Assembly (NCBI RefSeq): GCF_001613105.1
Contig: NZ_BDBS01000010.1
Location: 62,001-126,000 of the forward strand
Direction: 5' to 3'
Length of the DNA stretch: 64,000 bases
Origin: Nocardia pseudobrasiliensis NBRC 108224
Lineage (GTDB): Bacteria; Actinomycetota; Actinomycetes; Mycobacteriales; Mycobacteriaceae
In this document: in pieces, positions 30,055-39,029 of the stretch
How the letters are laid out: the number at the start of each line of letters is the position of its first letter
How positions within the stretch are numbered: position 1 is the first letter of the stretch
Notes under the pieces: model-generated
The model's database searches: none
What the model was told of the DNA's origin: nothing
What the model saw: only the letters and a program-made list of their open reading frames with translations
Program-made: the position numbers and the translations under genes

Positions 30055-30060
30055 CCGAAT

Positions 30061-30951
30061 GTGGATGAATACGAGACGACCGGCATCGAGGCCTTCGCAC
30101 CGCTGCTCGCGGCATTCGAGGCGGCGGCGGGGGAGCAGCACATCACCCGGGCCGCCGATCTGCTGGGCGTACCGCAGTCGTCACTGAGCCGACGGCTCAA
30201 GGCGTTGGAGCAGACGCTCGGTGTGCCGCTGTTCCAGCCGGTCGGGCGGCGGGTCGCACTGACCCCGGCGGGCCGGGAGCTGCACGAGCGCATGCGAGAA
30301 CCGTTGCGCGCCTTGGGGGATGCGGTGGATGTGGTGCGCGGACACGCCGATCCGGAGGGCGGGCTGGTGCGCTTCGGATTCCCGCTCAGCCTCGGGCCGG
30401 TGAGCATGCCCGGTCTGCTGGCCGGATTCCACGCCGCCGCGCCGCGGATCCGGCTGCAACTGGTGCAGGCGCACGGTGAGGCGTTGCTCGAGCAGATTCG
30501 GGACGGGCGGTTGGATCTGGCGGTGGTGATTCCGGCGCCCGCGGAGCTGCCCGCGCTCGTGCTGGGACATCAGGACATCCACCTGTACGTCGCGCGCGAC
30601 CACCGGCTGGCCGCGCGTAAACGCGTCGATCTCGCCGAACTGGCCGATGAGCCGTTCGTGGCCAATCCGCCGAGCTATCACCTGCGGCAGCAACTCGATT
30701 CCTGGTGCGCGACAGCCGGATTCGAGCCACGGGTGGTATTCGAGATCACCGAATTCGATACCTTGCGCGCGCTGGTGGGCCACGGCCTGGGAATCGCGCT
30801 GCTGCCCGCGCCCGAGCTTGCGCATCCCGAACTGGTCGCGGTGGCGCTGACCGGTCGCCGTCGCCGCAGTATCGGCCTCGTGGGCGGCACGCGGCCGACT
30901 CCGGCGGTGGCTCGCTTACGCGACTACATCGCGGCGTCAGATCACCTGTAG
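30061..30951 (+). CDS. LysR family transcriptional regulator
   Basis: A 296-residue LysR protein: winged helix-turn-helix at residues about 25-80 (AADLLGVPQSSLSRRLKALE) and a periplasmic-binding-protein-like effector domain (about 110-290; SLGPVSMPGLLAGFHAAAP, FDTLRALVGHGLGIALLP). It starts with GTG at 30061, divergent from mqo with a 91-bp gap. Its 3' end overlaps the convergent ubiquitin-like gene by 15 bp. mqo is its likely target by position. Confidence 0.9.
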   Translation: MDEYETTGIEAFAPLLAAFEAAAGEQHITRAADLLGVPQSSLSRRLKALEQTLGVPLFQPVGRRVALTPAGRELHERMREPLRALGDAVDVVRGHADPEGGLVRFGFPLSLGPVSMPGLLAGFHAAAPRIRLQLVQAHGEALLEQIRDGRLDLAVVIPAPAELPALVLGHQDIHLYVARDHRLAARKRVDLAELADEPFVANPPSYHLRQQLDSWCATAGFEPRVVFEITEFDTLRALVGHGLGIALLPAPELAHPELVAVALTGRRRRSIGLVGGTRPTPAVARLRDYIAASDHL

Positions 30952-31317
30952 GACCAGATGGGGGTCGGTGCTGATGTTGTAGGAGGACAGGCTGCGATCA
31001 TCGTCCAGTTCGGCGCCGTCCAGCAGTAGCCGCTGGCGCTGGGGCGGGATCGAGTATTCGGCCTCGATCTTCTTCTTCACCGCCCTGATGGTGTCGCTGG
31101 GCGCGGCCACGATGGTGAATTCGCGGTCCTGCGGCAGCTTCGCGCCCCACTGCGACGAGCGCGGCACACCGGATGCCCTGATGTACAGGGTGAGCTGTTT
31201 GGTGGCCTCCGGCGGGGCGGGCTGGATATTGCTGGGCTGGGCCGTCGCGGTCGCGATGGGCAGGCTCACCCCGAGTGTCACCGCGACGACCAGGCACAAC
31301 TTCCGGAACGCGGACAT
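30937..31317 (-). CDS. secreted ubiquitin-like beta-grasp protein
   Basis: A 126-residue protein. Residues 1-26 form a Sec signal peptide (FRKLCLVVAVTLG core, ATA cleavage box). Residues about 41-126 match ubiquitin: from SDTI (74) to YNI (115) I count 23 identities in 42 ungapped positions with human ubiquitin 20-61. Shared features include VKxKI, IPPxxQRL and the closing HLVL. There is an insertion of about 12 residues between strands 1 and 2. The chain ends at LQVI, lacking the RLRGG tail, so ubiquitin-style conjugation is not expected. Ub Lys27 and Lys29 positions are kept; Lys48 and Lys63 are not. It follows the VWA gene by 59 bp. Confidence 0.85.
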   Translation of the reverse strand: MSAFRKLCLVVAVTLGVSLPIATATAQPSNIQPAPPEATKQLTLYIRASGVPRSSQWGAKLPQDREFTIVAAPSDTIRAVKKKIEAEYSIPPQRQRLLLDGAELDDDRSLSSYNISTDPHLVLQVI

Positions 31318-31376
31318 GAACCCATTCAAGCTCGCCCCGCCGCCGCGGCCGCGCTCCGGCGGCGGCATGTCGCGAA

Positions 31377-33323
31377 CTATCGGCGAGCGCGCAGGTAATC
31401 GCTGACCACCGCCGCGCCCAGCCCGTCGAGATCCGGCGCCACGACCCGGCCGCCGCTGCGGCGGGCCACGAGATCGACGAAGGCGGCCAGGCGGGGTTCC
31501 TCGCCGAGCATGAACACCGTGATCGAGGCGCCCAGTTTGGCCAGGGCGTCGACCTGGGTCATGGTGACGGCGAGGGTACGCGGTTCGGGCGGCCAGTTGA
31601 AATACGCCTCGCCGCTGGCCTCCAGATGCGCGGTCGGCTCACCGTCGGTGACCACGAGCACGACCGGTACGGCATCGGGATGCCTGCGCAGATGCCGGGC
31701 GGCCAACAGCAGCGCGTGATGCAGATTGGTGCCCTGCTCCCACACCGGCTCCAACGCGGTCAGCTCGCCGATGTCGACGGTCTGGGCGTGGCGGCCGAAG
31801 GTGATCAGATCCAGTGCGTCGGAACGGAATCGGGTCGCGATCAGATGCTGTAGCGCCAGCGCGGTGCGTTTCATCGGCACCCAGCGACCGTCCTGCACCA
31901 TCGACCAGGAGGTGTCGACGCACAGGGCCACCGCCGCGCGGGAGCGCTGTTCGGTCTCCATGATCTCGACATCGGAGACGTCCAGGGTCACCGCGCGTCC
32001 GCCCGTGGAGGCCGTGCGCAGTACGGCATTGCGGACGGTTCGGGGCACATCCCACGGCTCGGTATCGCCGAATCGCCAGGCCCGCGTGCCGCCGGTGGGT
32101 TCGCCCGCCGCGCCGGCCAGGGCGGTATCGCGCTGGCCGCGCCGAGAACGCAACTGCCCCACGATATTCCGTAGCGCCACCTCGCCGAGCCGCCGTAACG
32201 CCTTGGGCGTCAACCGCAACGAACCGTCGGGCGCACGTTCGAACAGGCCCTGCCGCCGCAGTTCGCGTTCGAGTTCGGCCAGCCGCGCCGCGTCCACGCG
32301 CGCCTGATCGCCGAGTTGGCGCGCCAGCGCGTCCAGGTCGATGTCCTCGAGCCGCGCGCCCGGATACGACTGACCCAATTGCTCTGCCAGCGCGTCCAAT
32401 TCGGCGAGATCCTGCAGCGCCTGCGCGCCCTCGCCGAGTCCGAGCGGATCCTCGCCGCGGAACCGTTGCGCCGAATCCCAGTCCTCACCGGGCCGCAGGG
32501 CCCGCAGCTGCGCGTCCAATGCCGAAACCTGCTGTGCCAGCCGGGGATCGCCGAAGGCCTGACCTATCAGCTCCTCCAATTCGGCGCGCTGCTGCGCCGA
32601 CATCGAATTCAGCATGCGCTGCGCGGCCGCCGAGCGGGCGGCCAGGGCATCGATCAGCTCATCGGTATCGCGTGGATTCTCGGGGAAGAATTCGCCGTGC
32701 TTCGCCATGAATTCGCCGAACTGCCGCTCGGTGTCGTCACCGCGGGCGTGGGCGGCGAGCAGATCGTTGAGATCCGACATCATCCGCCGGATCCGCTCGA
32801 CATCCTCGGGTGTGGTGCCCTGCAGGGCCTGCTTCACTCCCTGGAAACGGGAGTCCAGCAGCTCACGACCCAGTAACTCGCGGATCTTCCCGTAGTTCTC
32901 GCGTCCGGCCTCCGAACGCCAATCGTATTCGGCCAGTTCGCCGATCGCCGCGGCCGTACTCGGCGGCAGCGCGTCCAACCGCGCCTCGGCGAAGCGGGCG
33001 TCGTCGGAGGGATCCGGGAACAGCGCGGTGCGTTCGGCCCGCAGCGCCTCGTCCAGCAGTTCGCGTACCTGCTGCAGCGTGCCGTCGAGACGGTGGCGAC
33101 GGGTGATCTCCGCGCGGCGCTGCCACAGCTGCCGGGTCAGCTCGTCGAGGCCGCGGGTGTCACGCAATCCGCGGCGCAGCAGCTCCTCGAGCGCGCTGCG
33201 CGGTGAGCTGCCCTCCATGACATCGCGCCCGATGTGATCGAGCGCCTCGCGCAGATCCAGCGGGGGCGCAAGGGGATCCGGCCCGTCGTGATACGGGCCG
33301 TAGGCGTAACGATCCGCGGTCAC
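31377..33323 (-). CDS. VWA domain protein partnered with a MoxR-type AAA ATPase
   Basis: A 648-residue protein. Residues 1-430 are charged, helical and Arg/Asp/Glu-rich. The C-terminal von Willebrand A domain has a MIDAS metal site (DTSWS in ALCVDTSWSMVQDG) and VVTDGEPTAH. No signal peptide is seen, so it should be cytoplasmic. It resembles mycobacterial Rv0959, which sits beside an AAA gene in the same way. The start overlaps the stop of the AAA gene by 4 bp. AAA-VWA pairs often act as metal chelatases or protein-complex remodelers; the client is unknown. Confidence 0.85.
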   Translation of the reverse strand: MTADRYAYGPYHDGPDPLAPPLDLREALDHIGRDVMEGSSPRSALEELLRRGLRDTRGLDELTRQLWQRRAEITRRHRLDGTLQQVRELLDEALRAERTALFPDPSDDARFAEARLDALPPSTAAAIGELAEYDWRSEAGRENYGKIRELLGRELLDSRFQGVKQALQGTTPEDVERIRRMMSDLNDLLAAHARGDDTERQFGEFMAKHGEFFPENPRDTDELIDALAARSAAAQRMLNSMSAQQRAELEELIGQAFGDPRLAQQVSALDAQLRALRPGEDWDSAQRFRGEDPLGLGEGAQALQDLAELDALAEQLGQSYPGARLEDIDLDALARQLGDQARVDAARLAELERELRRQGLFERAPDGSLRLTPKALRRLGEVALRNIVGQLRSRRGQRDTALAGAAGEPTGGTRAWRFGDTEPWDVPRTVRNAVLRTASTGGRAVTLDVSDVEIMETEQRSRAAVALCVDTSWSMVQDGRWVPMKRTALALQHLIATRFRSDALDLITFGRHAQTVDIGELTALEPVWEQGTNLHHALLLAARHLRRHPDAVPVVLVVTDGEPTAHLEASGEAYFNWPPEPRTLAVTMTQVDALAKLGASITVFMLGEEPRLAAFVDLVARRSGGRVVAPDLDGLGAAVVSDYLRARR

Positions 33324-34717
33324 GGCCCGTACACCGCCGTGCCGTCGTCGGAGTCCTTGGCCACCTTGCGCGCCAGATACAGTGACTCCAAGGCGAATTC
33401 GACCGCCGAGGCGATCCGCGCGGGCGGATCGGTGGCCGCCACGCCGAGCCGTCCGGCCACCTCGTGCAATATGGGCAGTTCTGGCAGCGCGGCCAGCAGC
33501 TGCGCCCCGGTGACCTGCTCGCCGGTGGTGACCATGGCGCCCTCGCCGAGTGCCTCGACCAGCGGTCGCAGATTCAGTCCGCCCAGCCGTCCGCGCGCGG
33601 TCTCGGCGAACGAGCGCCGCAGCAGATGGGTGAGATGCTCCTGTTCGCGGCCCTCCTCACCGGATTCGAATTCCAGTTTGCCGCGCAGCACCGCGGGCAC
33701 CGACTCCAGATCGATGGGTCGGGCGACGGCCGGGCGCTCGCCGGTGATTGCCGAGCGGCGTAACGCTGCGGCCGCCACGGTCTCGGCAGCGGCGACCGCG
33801 AATCGGGCCGACACACCCGAACGCTGGTCGATCGCGGGCGATTCGCGCAACTGCCGCACGAATCGGGCGAGCACCTCGATCAGCGGATCGCTGACCTCGG
33901 CCACCAGTTCGGCCTCTTGGCGCACCAGACCGACCTCGGCGTCGACGCTGAGCGGATAGTGCGTGCGGATCTCCGCGCCGAAGCGGTCCTTGAGCGGCGT
34001 GATGATCCGGCCGCGGTTGGTGTAGTCCTCGGGGTTGGCGGTCGCGACGAGCAGCACGTCCAACGGCAGCCGCAGCGTATAGCCGCGGACCTGAATATCG
34101 CGCTCCTCCATGACATTCAGCAGCGCGACCTGGATGCGTTCGGCCAGATCCGGCAGCTCGTTGATGGCCACGATGCCCCGATGCGCGCGCGGCACCAGGC
34201 CGAAGTGGATGGTTTCGGGATCGCCCAGACTGCGACCCTCGGCGACCCGGACCGGGTCCACATCGCCGATCAGATCGCCGACGGAGGTATCGGGGGTGGC
34301 GAGCTTTTCCGCATAGCGTTCCGAACGATGCCGCCACGCCACCGGCAGATCGTCACCGTATTCGGCGGCCAGGCGCTTACCGGTCGGGCTGATCGGATCC
34401 AGCGGATGTTCACCGAGTTCGGCGCCCGTGATCACGGGCGACCATTCGTCGAGCAGTCCGATCAGTGTCCGCAGCAGTCGGGTCTTACCCTGTCCGCGCT
34501 CACCAAGCAGGACGACGTCGTGTCCGGCCAGCAGCGCCCGCTCCAATTGCGGCAGTACGGTGCGGTCGAAGCCGACGATGCCGGGCCATGGATCCGCACC
34601 GGATCCGAGCAGGGCCAGCAGATTCTCCCGGATCTCGGTCTTCACGCCGCGCGGTCGGTAACCGGCCGCCCGCAGCTCTCCCGCGGTCCGGGGCAGATCT
34701 TGGGGGAGTGTCACCAT
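33320..34717 (-). CDS. MoxR/ChlI-type AAA ATPase
   Basis: A 465-residue AAA+ protein like Rv0958 (annotated as a magnesium-chelatase-like ATPase). Walker A is GERGQGKTRLLRTL near residue 73. A Walker B-like strand GIVAINELPDLAERIQ and sensor segment LLVATANPEDYTNRG follow, and the C-terminal lid is helical. The Asp of the usual DE Walker B pair is replaced by Asn (INE), as in some MoxR proteins. It heads a leftward unit with the VWA and ubiquitin-like genes. Confidence 0.87.
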   Translation of the reverse strand: MVTLPQDLPRTAGELRAAGYRPRGVKTEIRENLLALLGSGADPWPGIVGFDRTVLPQLERALLAGHDVVLLGERGQGKTRLLRTLIGLLDEWSPVITGAELGEHPLDPISPTGKRLAAEYGDDLPVAWRHRSERYAEKLATPDTSVGDLIGDVDPVRVAEGRSLGDPETIHFGLVPRAHRGIVAINELPDLAERIQVALLNVMEERDIQVRGYTLRLPLDVLLVATANPEDYTNRGRIITPLKDRFGAEIRTHYPLSVDAEVGLVRQEAELVAEVSDPLIEVLARFVRQLRESPAIDQRSGVSARFAVAAAETVAAAALRRSAITGERPAVARPIDLESVPAVLRGKLEFESGEEGREQEHLTHLLRRSFAETARGRLGGLNLRPLVEALGEGAMVTTGEQVTGAQLLAALPELPILHEVAGRLGVAATDPPARIASAVEFALESLYLARKVAKDSDDGTAVYGP

Positions 34718-34994
34718 TTCGACGCTACGACGATCCGGCCCCGGCGTCGACCTTGTTCTCCGGTAGCAAACACGCTGGACAGCTTTTCAGGCTGGGCTGA
34801 AACCATCGCGCGGATCATCGGCGCGATGCCAATATCGGGCTGTGGCGGGCTCGTCGGAGCCGCTACCGAAGTCGTCGTTCGCGCAGCCGCGGCGGGTGCT
34901 CACGGACGATGCGCGACCGCGCCGTGATCTTCGAGAATTCGTCGGAGAACGCCGCGGTTTCGGGGGGAAACGCGCGAATCGGAAGGAGTTCGTG

Positions 34995-35351
34995 GTGTCT
35001 ACCGAGCGCGTCTATCGGTCTCGGACGCTCGAATGTGGTGCGCTGCTTGGTCTGCTCGCTCAACTGGCGGGTTCGATCGCCGTCGAGCTCGGAATGCTCG
35101 GCGGTGCGGTGGGGGTATTGATCGGTTGGGGCGTACCGGCCTGGGCCGCATGCGGTTTCGGATTGCGGCTGGCGGTGCGCTGTTGGTCGCCGGTCGATAC
35201 CGGGGTGGTGCACCACCGGTTTCGGATCAAGGCGACGGCGCTCGCGGCCGCGACGGCGATCGTCGCGGCCTGTTCGCTCGAACCGCCCGACGACGCCGTC
35301 GTGATCATCGTGGACGGTCCGGTCCGCGACGGAGACGGTCTCGCCGAGTGA
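34995..35351 (+). CDS. small membrane protein of unknown function
   Basis: A predicted 118-residue protein beginning at GTG 34995 after GGAAGGAGTT (GTG 34992 also possible). Two hydrophobic stretches at residues about 15-60 (LLGLLAQLAGSIAVELGMLGG and GWGVPAWAACGFGL) and a third near 80-93 suggest membrane insertion. The tail is acidic. I do not recognise a family. Its end overlaps the LysR remnant on the other strand by 47 bp. Confidence 0.45.
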   Translation: MSTERVYRSRTLECGALLGLLAQLAGSIAVELGMLGGAVGVLIGWGVPAWAACGFGLRLAVRCWSPVDTGVVHHRFRIKATALAAATAIVAACSLEPPDDAVVIIVDGPVRDGDGLAE

Positions 35352-36033
35352 CGGCCGCGGTGATCCGCGCGAACGAGTGGACCAGCGGATTGTGATCGGC
35401 GCTGTTCCAGGCCAGCACCAGCTCGCTGGGCGGGTGGTCGCGCAGCGGCACCACGGTCAGACCGGGCTGGAGGTCGTGTCCCATGGCGGTCAGGCCGACG
35501 GTGTCGTTCCACAGCACCGCCTGGACGCATTCGTGAATCGTGCGCAACACCGGTCCGTCGGAACGGACCCGCGATGGAATCCAGCACGCGCGCCACTGCG
35601 CGTCGGTGTCCTCGGGCAGCCGGAACCAGCGCCGCTCGACCAGATCCGCGAGCTCGAGGCTCGACCGTCGCGCGAGCGGATCGTCCGCGCGCAGGACCAC
35701 GCCGATCGGATCGGATCGCAGCACCCGCACCGTCATCGCGCTGCGGTCGAACGGCGCGCGGGTGAGGGCGATATCCGCGCGGCCGGATCGCACCCCGGCG
35801 GTCGGATCGGTGAAATCGGTTTCGTGGATGCGGACTTCGACGCCGGGGTGCCGTTCACGAAACGCCGCGGCCAGTGCGGCCCCACCCTTTCGACGCTGTC
35901 GGCGAGGGTGCCGACGGTCAGGATGGGCGGACCGGCCGCCGCCGTCGCGCGCGAACGAGCCCGCTCGGCGTGGTTCAGCAGCGCCCGGGCGTCCTCGAGC
36001 AGCGAAACCCCCCGGCGGGGTCAGCGCGAGTGC
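35305..36033 (-). pseudogene. LysR regulator remnant lacking its DNA-binding domain
   Basis: The minus strand encodes a recognisable LysR effector domain (residues RIHETDFTDP, SGRADIALTRAPF, HECVQAVLWNDTVGL) down to the stop at 35305. Upstream the homology runs through TLADSVERVG and SLLEDARALLNHAERARSRA to SALALTPPG and then stops abruptly near 36030, so the winged helix is missing. The middle part is out of frame with both ends, requiring indels near 35880-35883 and in the C6 run at 36008-36013. No start codon remains upstream of 35793. It is probably non-functional. Confidence 0.7.
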
Positions 36034-36035
36034 CG

Positions 36036-36839
36036 ATGGTCCCCAATATCGGACTCATCGGGGGTCGCGAGGCGGTCCTGGTCGTCGACACCGGACTGGG
36101 GCCGGACAATGCCGACCGGGTGCTCGAGTTCGCGCTCGACTGCGCCCGCGGCCGCGCGCTGTATCTGACCACCACCCACTTCCACCCCGAACATGCTTTC
36201 GGCGCACAGTCTTTCGCCGGTGCGGCGACCTATCTGATCAACAGCGCGCAGGCGACCGATCTGGCCGAGCGCGGTCCGGGATATCTCGATATGTTCCGCG
36301 GCCTGGGCGAGGCGGTGGCCAACCGGCTCGACGGGGTGCGCTCGGCGCGACCGGATCTGGTCTACGACACCAGCTACGATCTGGATCTCGGCGGGCGGAT
36401 CGTGCGTCTGGCAGCGACCGGGCGCGGGCACACCGCGGGCGATCAGATCGTCCGGGTGCCCGATGCCGACGCGCTGTTCACCGGTGATCTGGTGGAATCC
36501 GGCCAGTTCGCGATCTTCCCGTGGTTCCCGCCGCACGACACCGACGTCTCCGGAACACGGTGGCTGGCGATCATGGAACGCCTCGCCGAGACCTCGCCCG
36601 CCACCGTGGTTCCGGGCCACGGCGATATCGGCGGCCCCGATCTGCTCGCCGATGTCCGCGACTATCTACGCCTGCTGCGCGACGAGACCTGGCGTCGACG
36701 GCATTCGGCCATGAGCGAGGAGACCATCGCCGCCGAGATCACCGCCCTGATGATCGGACGCCGTCCCGACTGGACCGGGCGCGAGTGGATCGCCCCCGGC
36801 GTGGGCTGCCTGTGCGCGGAACATCGCGGCGGTCACTAG
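36036..36839 (+). CDS. metallo-beta-lactamase-fold hydrolase, possibly N-terminally truncated
   Basis: A 267-residue MBL-fold protein beginning at ATG 36036 (MVPNIGLIGGREAVLVVDTG). The metal site reads HFHPEH (Glu in place of the usual Asp of HxHxDH); a later ligand His is in GRGHTAGD, then TGDLVESGQ and VVPGHGDIGG. The start abuts the broken end of the LysR remnant and has a poor ribosome-binding site. Family members normally have another short beta strand first, so some N-terminal residues and the promoter may have been lost. Substrate unknown. Confidence 0.7.
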   Translation: MVPNIGLIGGREAVLVVDTGLGPDNADRVLEFALDCARGRALYLTTTHFHPEHAFGAQSFAGAATYLINSAQATDLAERGPGYLDMFRGLGEAVANRLDGVRSARPDLVYDTSYDLDLGGRIVRLAATGRGHTAGDQIVRVPDADALFTGDLVESGQFAIFPWFPPHDTDVSGTRWLAIMERLAETSPATVVPGHGDIGGPDLLADVRDYLRLLRDETWRRRHSAMSEETIAAEITALMIGRRPDWTGREWIAPGVGCLCAEHRGGH

Positions 36840-36842
36840 ATT

Positions 36843-37979
36843 TCAGGACAGCAGCGCGCCGCGCCGCACGACCGCGGTGAGTGCCAGGTCGCGATCCAGG
36901 ACGACGAGATCGGCGCGCGAACCCGGACACAGGCGACCCACCTCGGTGAGTCCCACGGCGCGGGCCGGATTCGTCGAGGTCATCCGCACGGCCGCGAGCA
37001 GCGCCGCATCCGGATCCGGTCCCGCGGCGGTCACGGCCGCGCGGAACAGCTGCGCCATGGTGGCGGTACTGCCCGCGATGGTCGAGGTGCCGGTCACATG
37101 AGCGACGCCGCAGCAGACGGTCACGTCGACCGGTCCGAGCCGGTACTCACCGTCGGGGGTGCCCGCGGCGGCCATCGCGTCGGTGACCAGAGCGATGCGG
37201 TCGGAACCCTTGCCGCGCACCAGATCTCGCAGCAGTGCCGGATGGATGTGGACGCCGTCGGCGATGAGTTCGACGGTCACCCGGGGATCCTCGAGCAGTG
37301 CCAGGACGGGTCCGGGTTCGCGGTGGTGCAGCGGCCGCATGGCATTGAACACGTGGGTGCCGACGGTCGCGCCCGCCTCGATCGCCGCGCGGGTCTGGTC
37401 GTAGGTGGCGTCGGTATGGCCCACGGCGACAACGACATTCGCCTGGACGAACCGATCGATCGCGGCCGCCGCGCCGGGCAGCTCCGGTGCGATCGTCACC
37501 ATGCGGATCGCGCCGCGACCGGCCTCGAGCAGTGCGGTGATCTCGGCCGGATCGGGATCGCGCAGTTGGTTCTCGGCGTGCGCGCCGCGCCGGGCCGGGC
37601 TGAGCCACGGTCCCTCCAAATGGATTCCGGCGAGGGTTCCGGAGCCCACCTGGTCGGCGATGAGCGCGACCGTGCTCAGCAGTTCATCCGGCGACGCCGT
37701 CACCAGGCTCGCCAGCGTCGTGGTGGTGCCGTGGCGCAGATGGAATCGCGCGGCCTCCGCGACGGCCGCGGCGGTGCCGTCGGAATACGACGCACCGCCG
37801 CCGCCGTGCACATGCATATCGACGAAGCCGGGCACGACGGTGCTCTCGGGCAGGTCGAGATCCGGCGCGCGGGGCGGAGTTCCGCTGCCGCAGGCGGCGA
37901 TTCGCTCACCCTCGAATTCGATCCAACCCGGCCGGCAGATCCGGTCGTCGAGCACGATCGTGCCCGCGCTGATCAGCAT
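36843..37979 (-). CDS. nagA: N-acetylglucosamine-6-phosphate deacetylase
   Basis: A 378-residue amidohydrolase that releases acetate from GlcNAc-6-phosphate. Catalytic and binding motifs are all present: HVHGGGG, GIHLEGPW (metal Glu), VAVGHTDATYDQ, GTHVFNAMRPLHHREPG and the catalytic Asp in ALVTDAM. The start at 37979 overlaps the stop of the SIS gene as ATGA. It is the last gene of a four-gene leftward amino-sugar operon, acting after the kinase and before the SIS deaminase. Confidence 0.94.
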   Translation of the reverse strand: MLISAGTIVLDDRICRPGWIEFEGERIAACGSGTPPRAPDLDLPESTVVPGFVDMHVHGGGGASYSDGTAAAVAEAARFHLRHGTTTTLASLVTASPDELLSTVALIADQVGSGTLAGIHLEGPWLSPARRGAHAENQLRDPDPAEITALLEAGRGAIRMVTIAPELPGAAAAIDRFVQANVVVAVGHTDATYDQTRAAIEAGATVGTHVFNAMRPLHHREPGPVLALLEDPRVTVELIADGVHIHPALLRDLVRGKGSDRIALVTDAMAAAGTPDGEYRLGPVDVTVCCGVAHVTGTSTIAGSTATMAQLFRAAVTAAGPDPDAALLAAVRMTSTNPARAVGLTEVGRLCPGSRADLVVLDRDLALTAVVRRGALLS

Positions 37980-39028
37980 CACAGCGTTTCGGTCACCTTG
38001 TTCAGCCCGCGCGGCCGATCCGGATCCCCGCCGCGGGCGATCGCCAGATGGAACGCGAGTTGCTGCAGCGGCAGGATCTCGAGCAGCGGCGACAGCGATT
38101 CGGGCACCCCCGTCGGCAGCGTCACTCCGCCGGTCAGCCCCGAAATCGCCTCGGCCGCACCGACACCGAAGACATCGGCGCGCAGCTCGGCCAGTCGCGC
38201 CAGCACCGGCAGCATCGCCTTGCCGCCGCGACCCTCCGGCACGATCGCCAGCACGGGCACCGACGGATCGATGGTGGCCAGCGGACCGTGCAGCAGATCC
38301 GCGCCGGAGAAAGCCTGCGCGGACAGGTAGGAGGTCTCCATGAGCTTCAACGCCGCCTCGCGGGCGGTCGGATAGGAGTAGCCGCGCGCGGAGGTGATCA
38401 GACGCTGGGCGAAGCGGTAGCGCGCCGCCGCCCCGGCCAGGGCCGCGCCCGATTCGAGCACCTGCGCGCCCAGACGCGGCAACTCGGCGGTGTCCGAACC
38501 GTCTCCGCCGCGGGCGAATTCGAGCATCAGATACAGCGCCAGCAGTTCGGCGGTGTAGGACTTGGTCGCCGCGACCGCGAGTTCGGGTCCGGCGAGGATA
38601 TCGATGTGCACCTCGGCGGCGGCCGCCAGCGCGGAGTTCGGATTGTTGGTCAGGGCCAGGGTCAGCGCGCCCTGGCGGCGGGCGACCTCTACCGACTGCA
38701 CCAGATCGGGTGAGCCGCCGGACTGGCTGACCGCGACCACCAGCACATCGCGCAGATCCGGAGTGCTGCCGTAGACCGTCATGGTCGACGGCGAGGCCAG
38801 TCCGGCGGGCAAGCCGTGGTGGATCTCCACCAGGTACTTGCCGTACAGCGCGGCGTGATCGCTGGTGCCGCGCGCCACGAACAGCACGAATCGTGGCTGG
38901 TACTCGGCGATTCGGGCCGCGGCGGCGCGGATGGCGTCGGTGCCCTCGCTGAGCAGGCGCTGCCACGCCGCGGGCTGTTCGGCGATCTCGGCCGCCATCA
39001 GTGCGCCGGGTTTGTGCTGCTCGGTCAT
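37979..39028 (-). CDS. SIS-domain glucosamine-6-phosphate deaminase-like protein
   Basis: A 349-residue protein with two SIS domains (about 40-170 and 200-340) and no glutaminase domain, so it is not a full GlmS. Sugar-phosphate loops are FVARGTSDHAALYGKY, VAVSQSGGSPDLVQS and TSARGYSYPTAREAALKLMET. Proteins of this form (NagB-II/AgaS class) deaminate and isomerise glucosamine-6-phosphate to fructose-6-phosphate. Placement between GlcNAc kinase and nagA supports that role. It starts 1 bp from the kinase stop. Confidence 0.85.
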   Translation of the reverse strand: MTEQHKPGALMAAEIAEQPAAWQRLLSEGTDAIRAAAARIAEYQPRFVLFVARGTSDHAALYGKYLVEIHHGLPAGLASPSTMTVYGSTPDLRDVLVVAVSQSGGSPDLVQSVEVARRQGALTLALTNNPNSALAAAAEVHIDILAGPELAVAATKSYTAELLALYLMLEFARGGDGSDTAELPRLGAQVLESGAALAGAAARYRFAQRLITSARGYSYPTAREAALKLMETSYLSAQAFSGADLLHGPLATIDPSVPVLAIVPEGRGGKAMLPVLARLAELRADVFGVGAAEAISGLTGGVTLPTGVPESLSPLLEILPLQQLAFHLAIARGGDPDRPRGLNKVTETL

Positions 39029-39029
39029 A

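Noticed and set aside
30937..31317. Ubiquitin-like gene as eukaryotic contamination or assembly artefact
   Set aside because: It has a bacterial signal peptide and high-GC codons, lacks introns and overlaps the bacterial LysR gene end by 15 bp.
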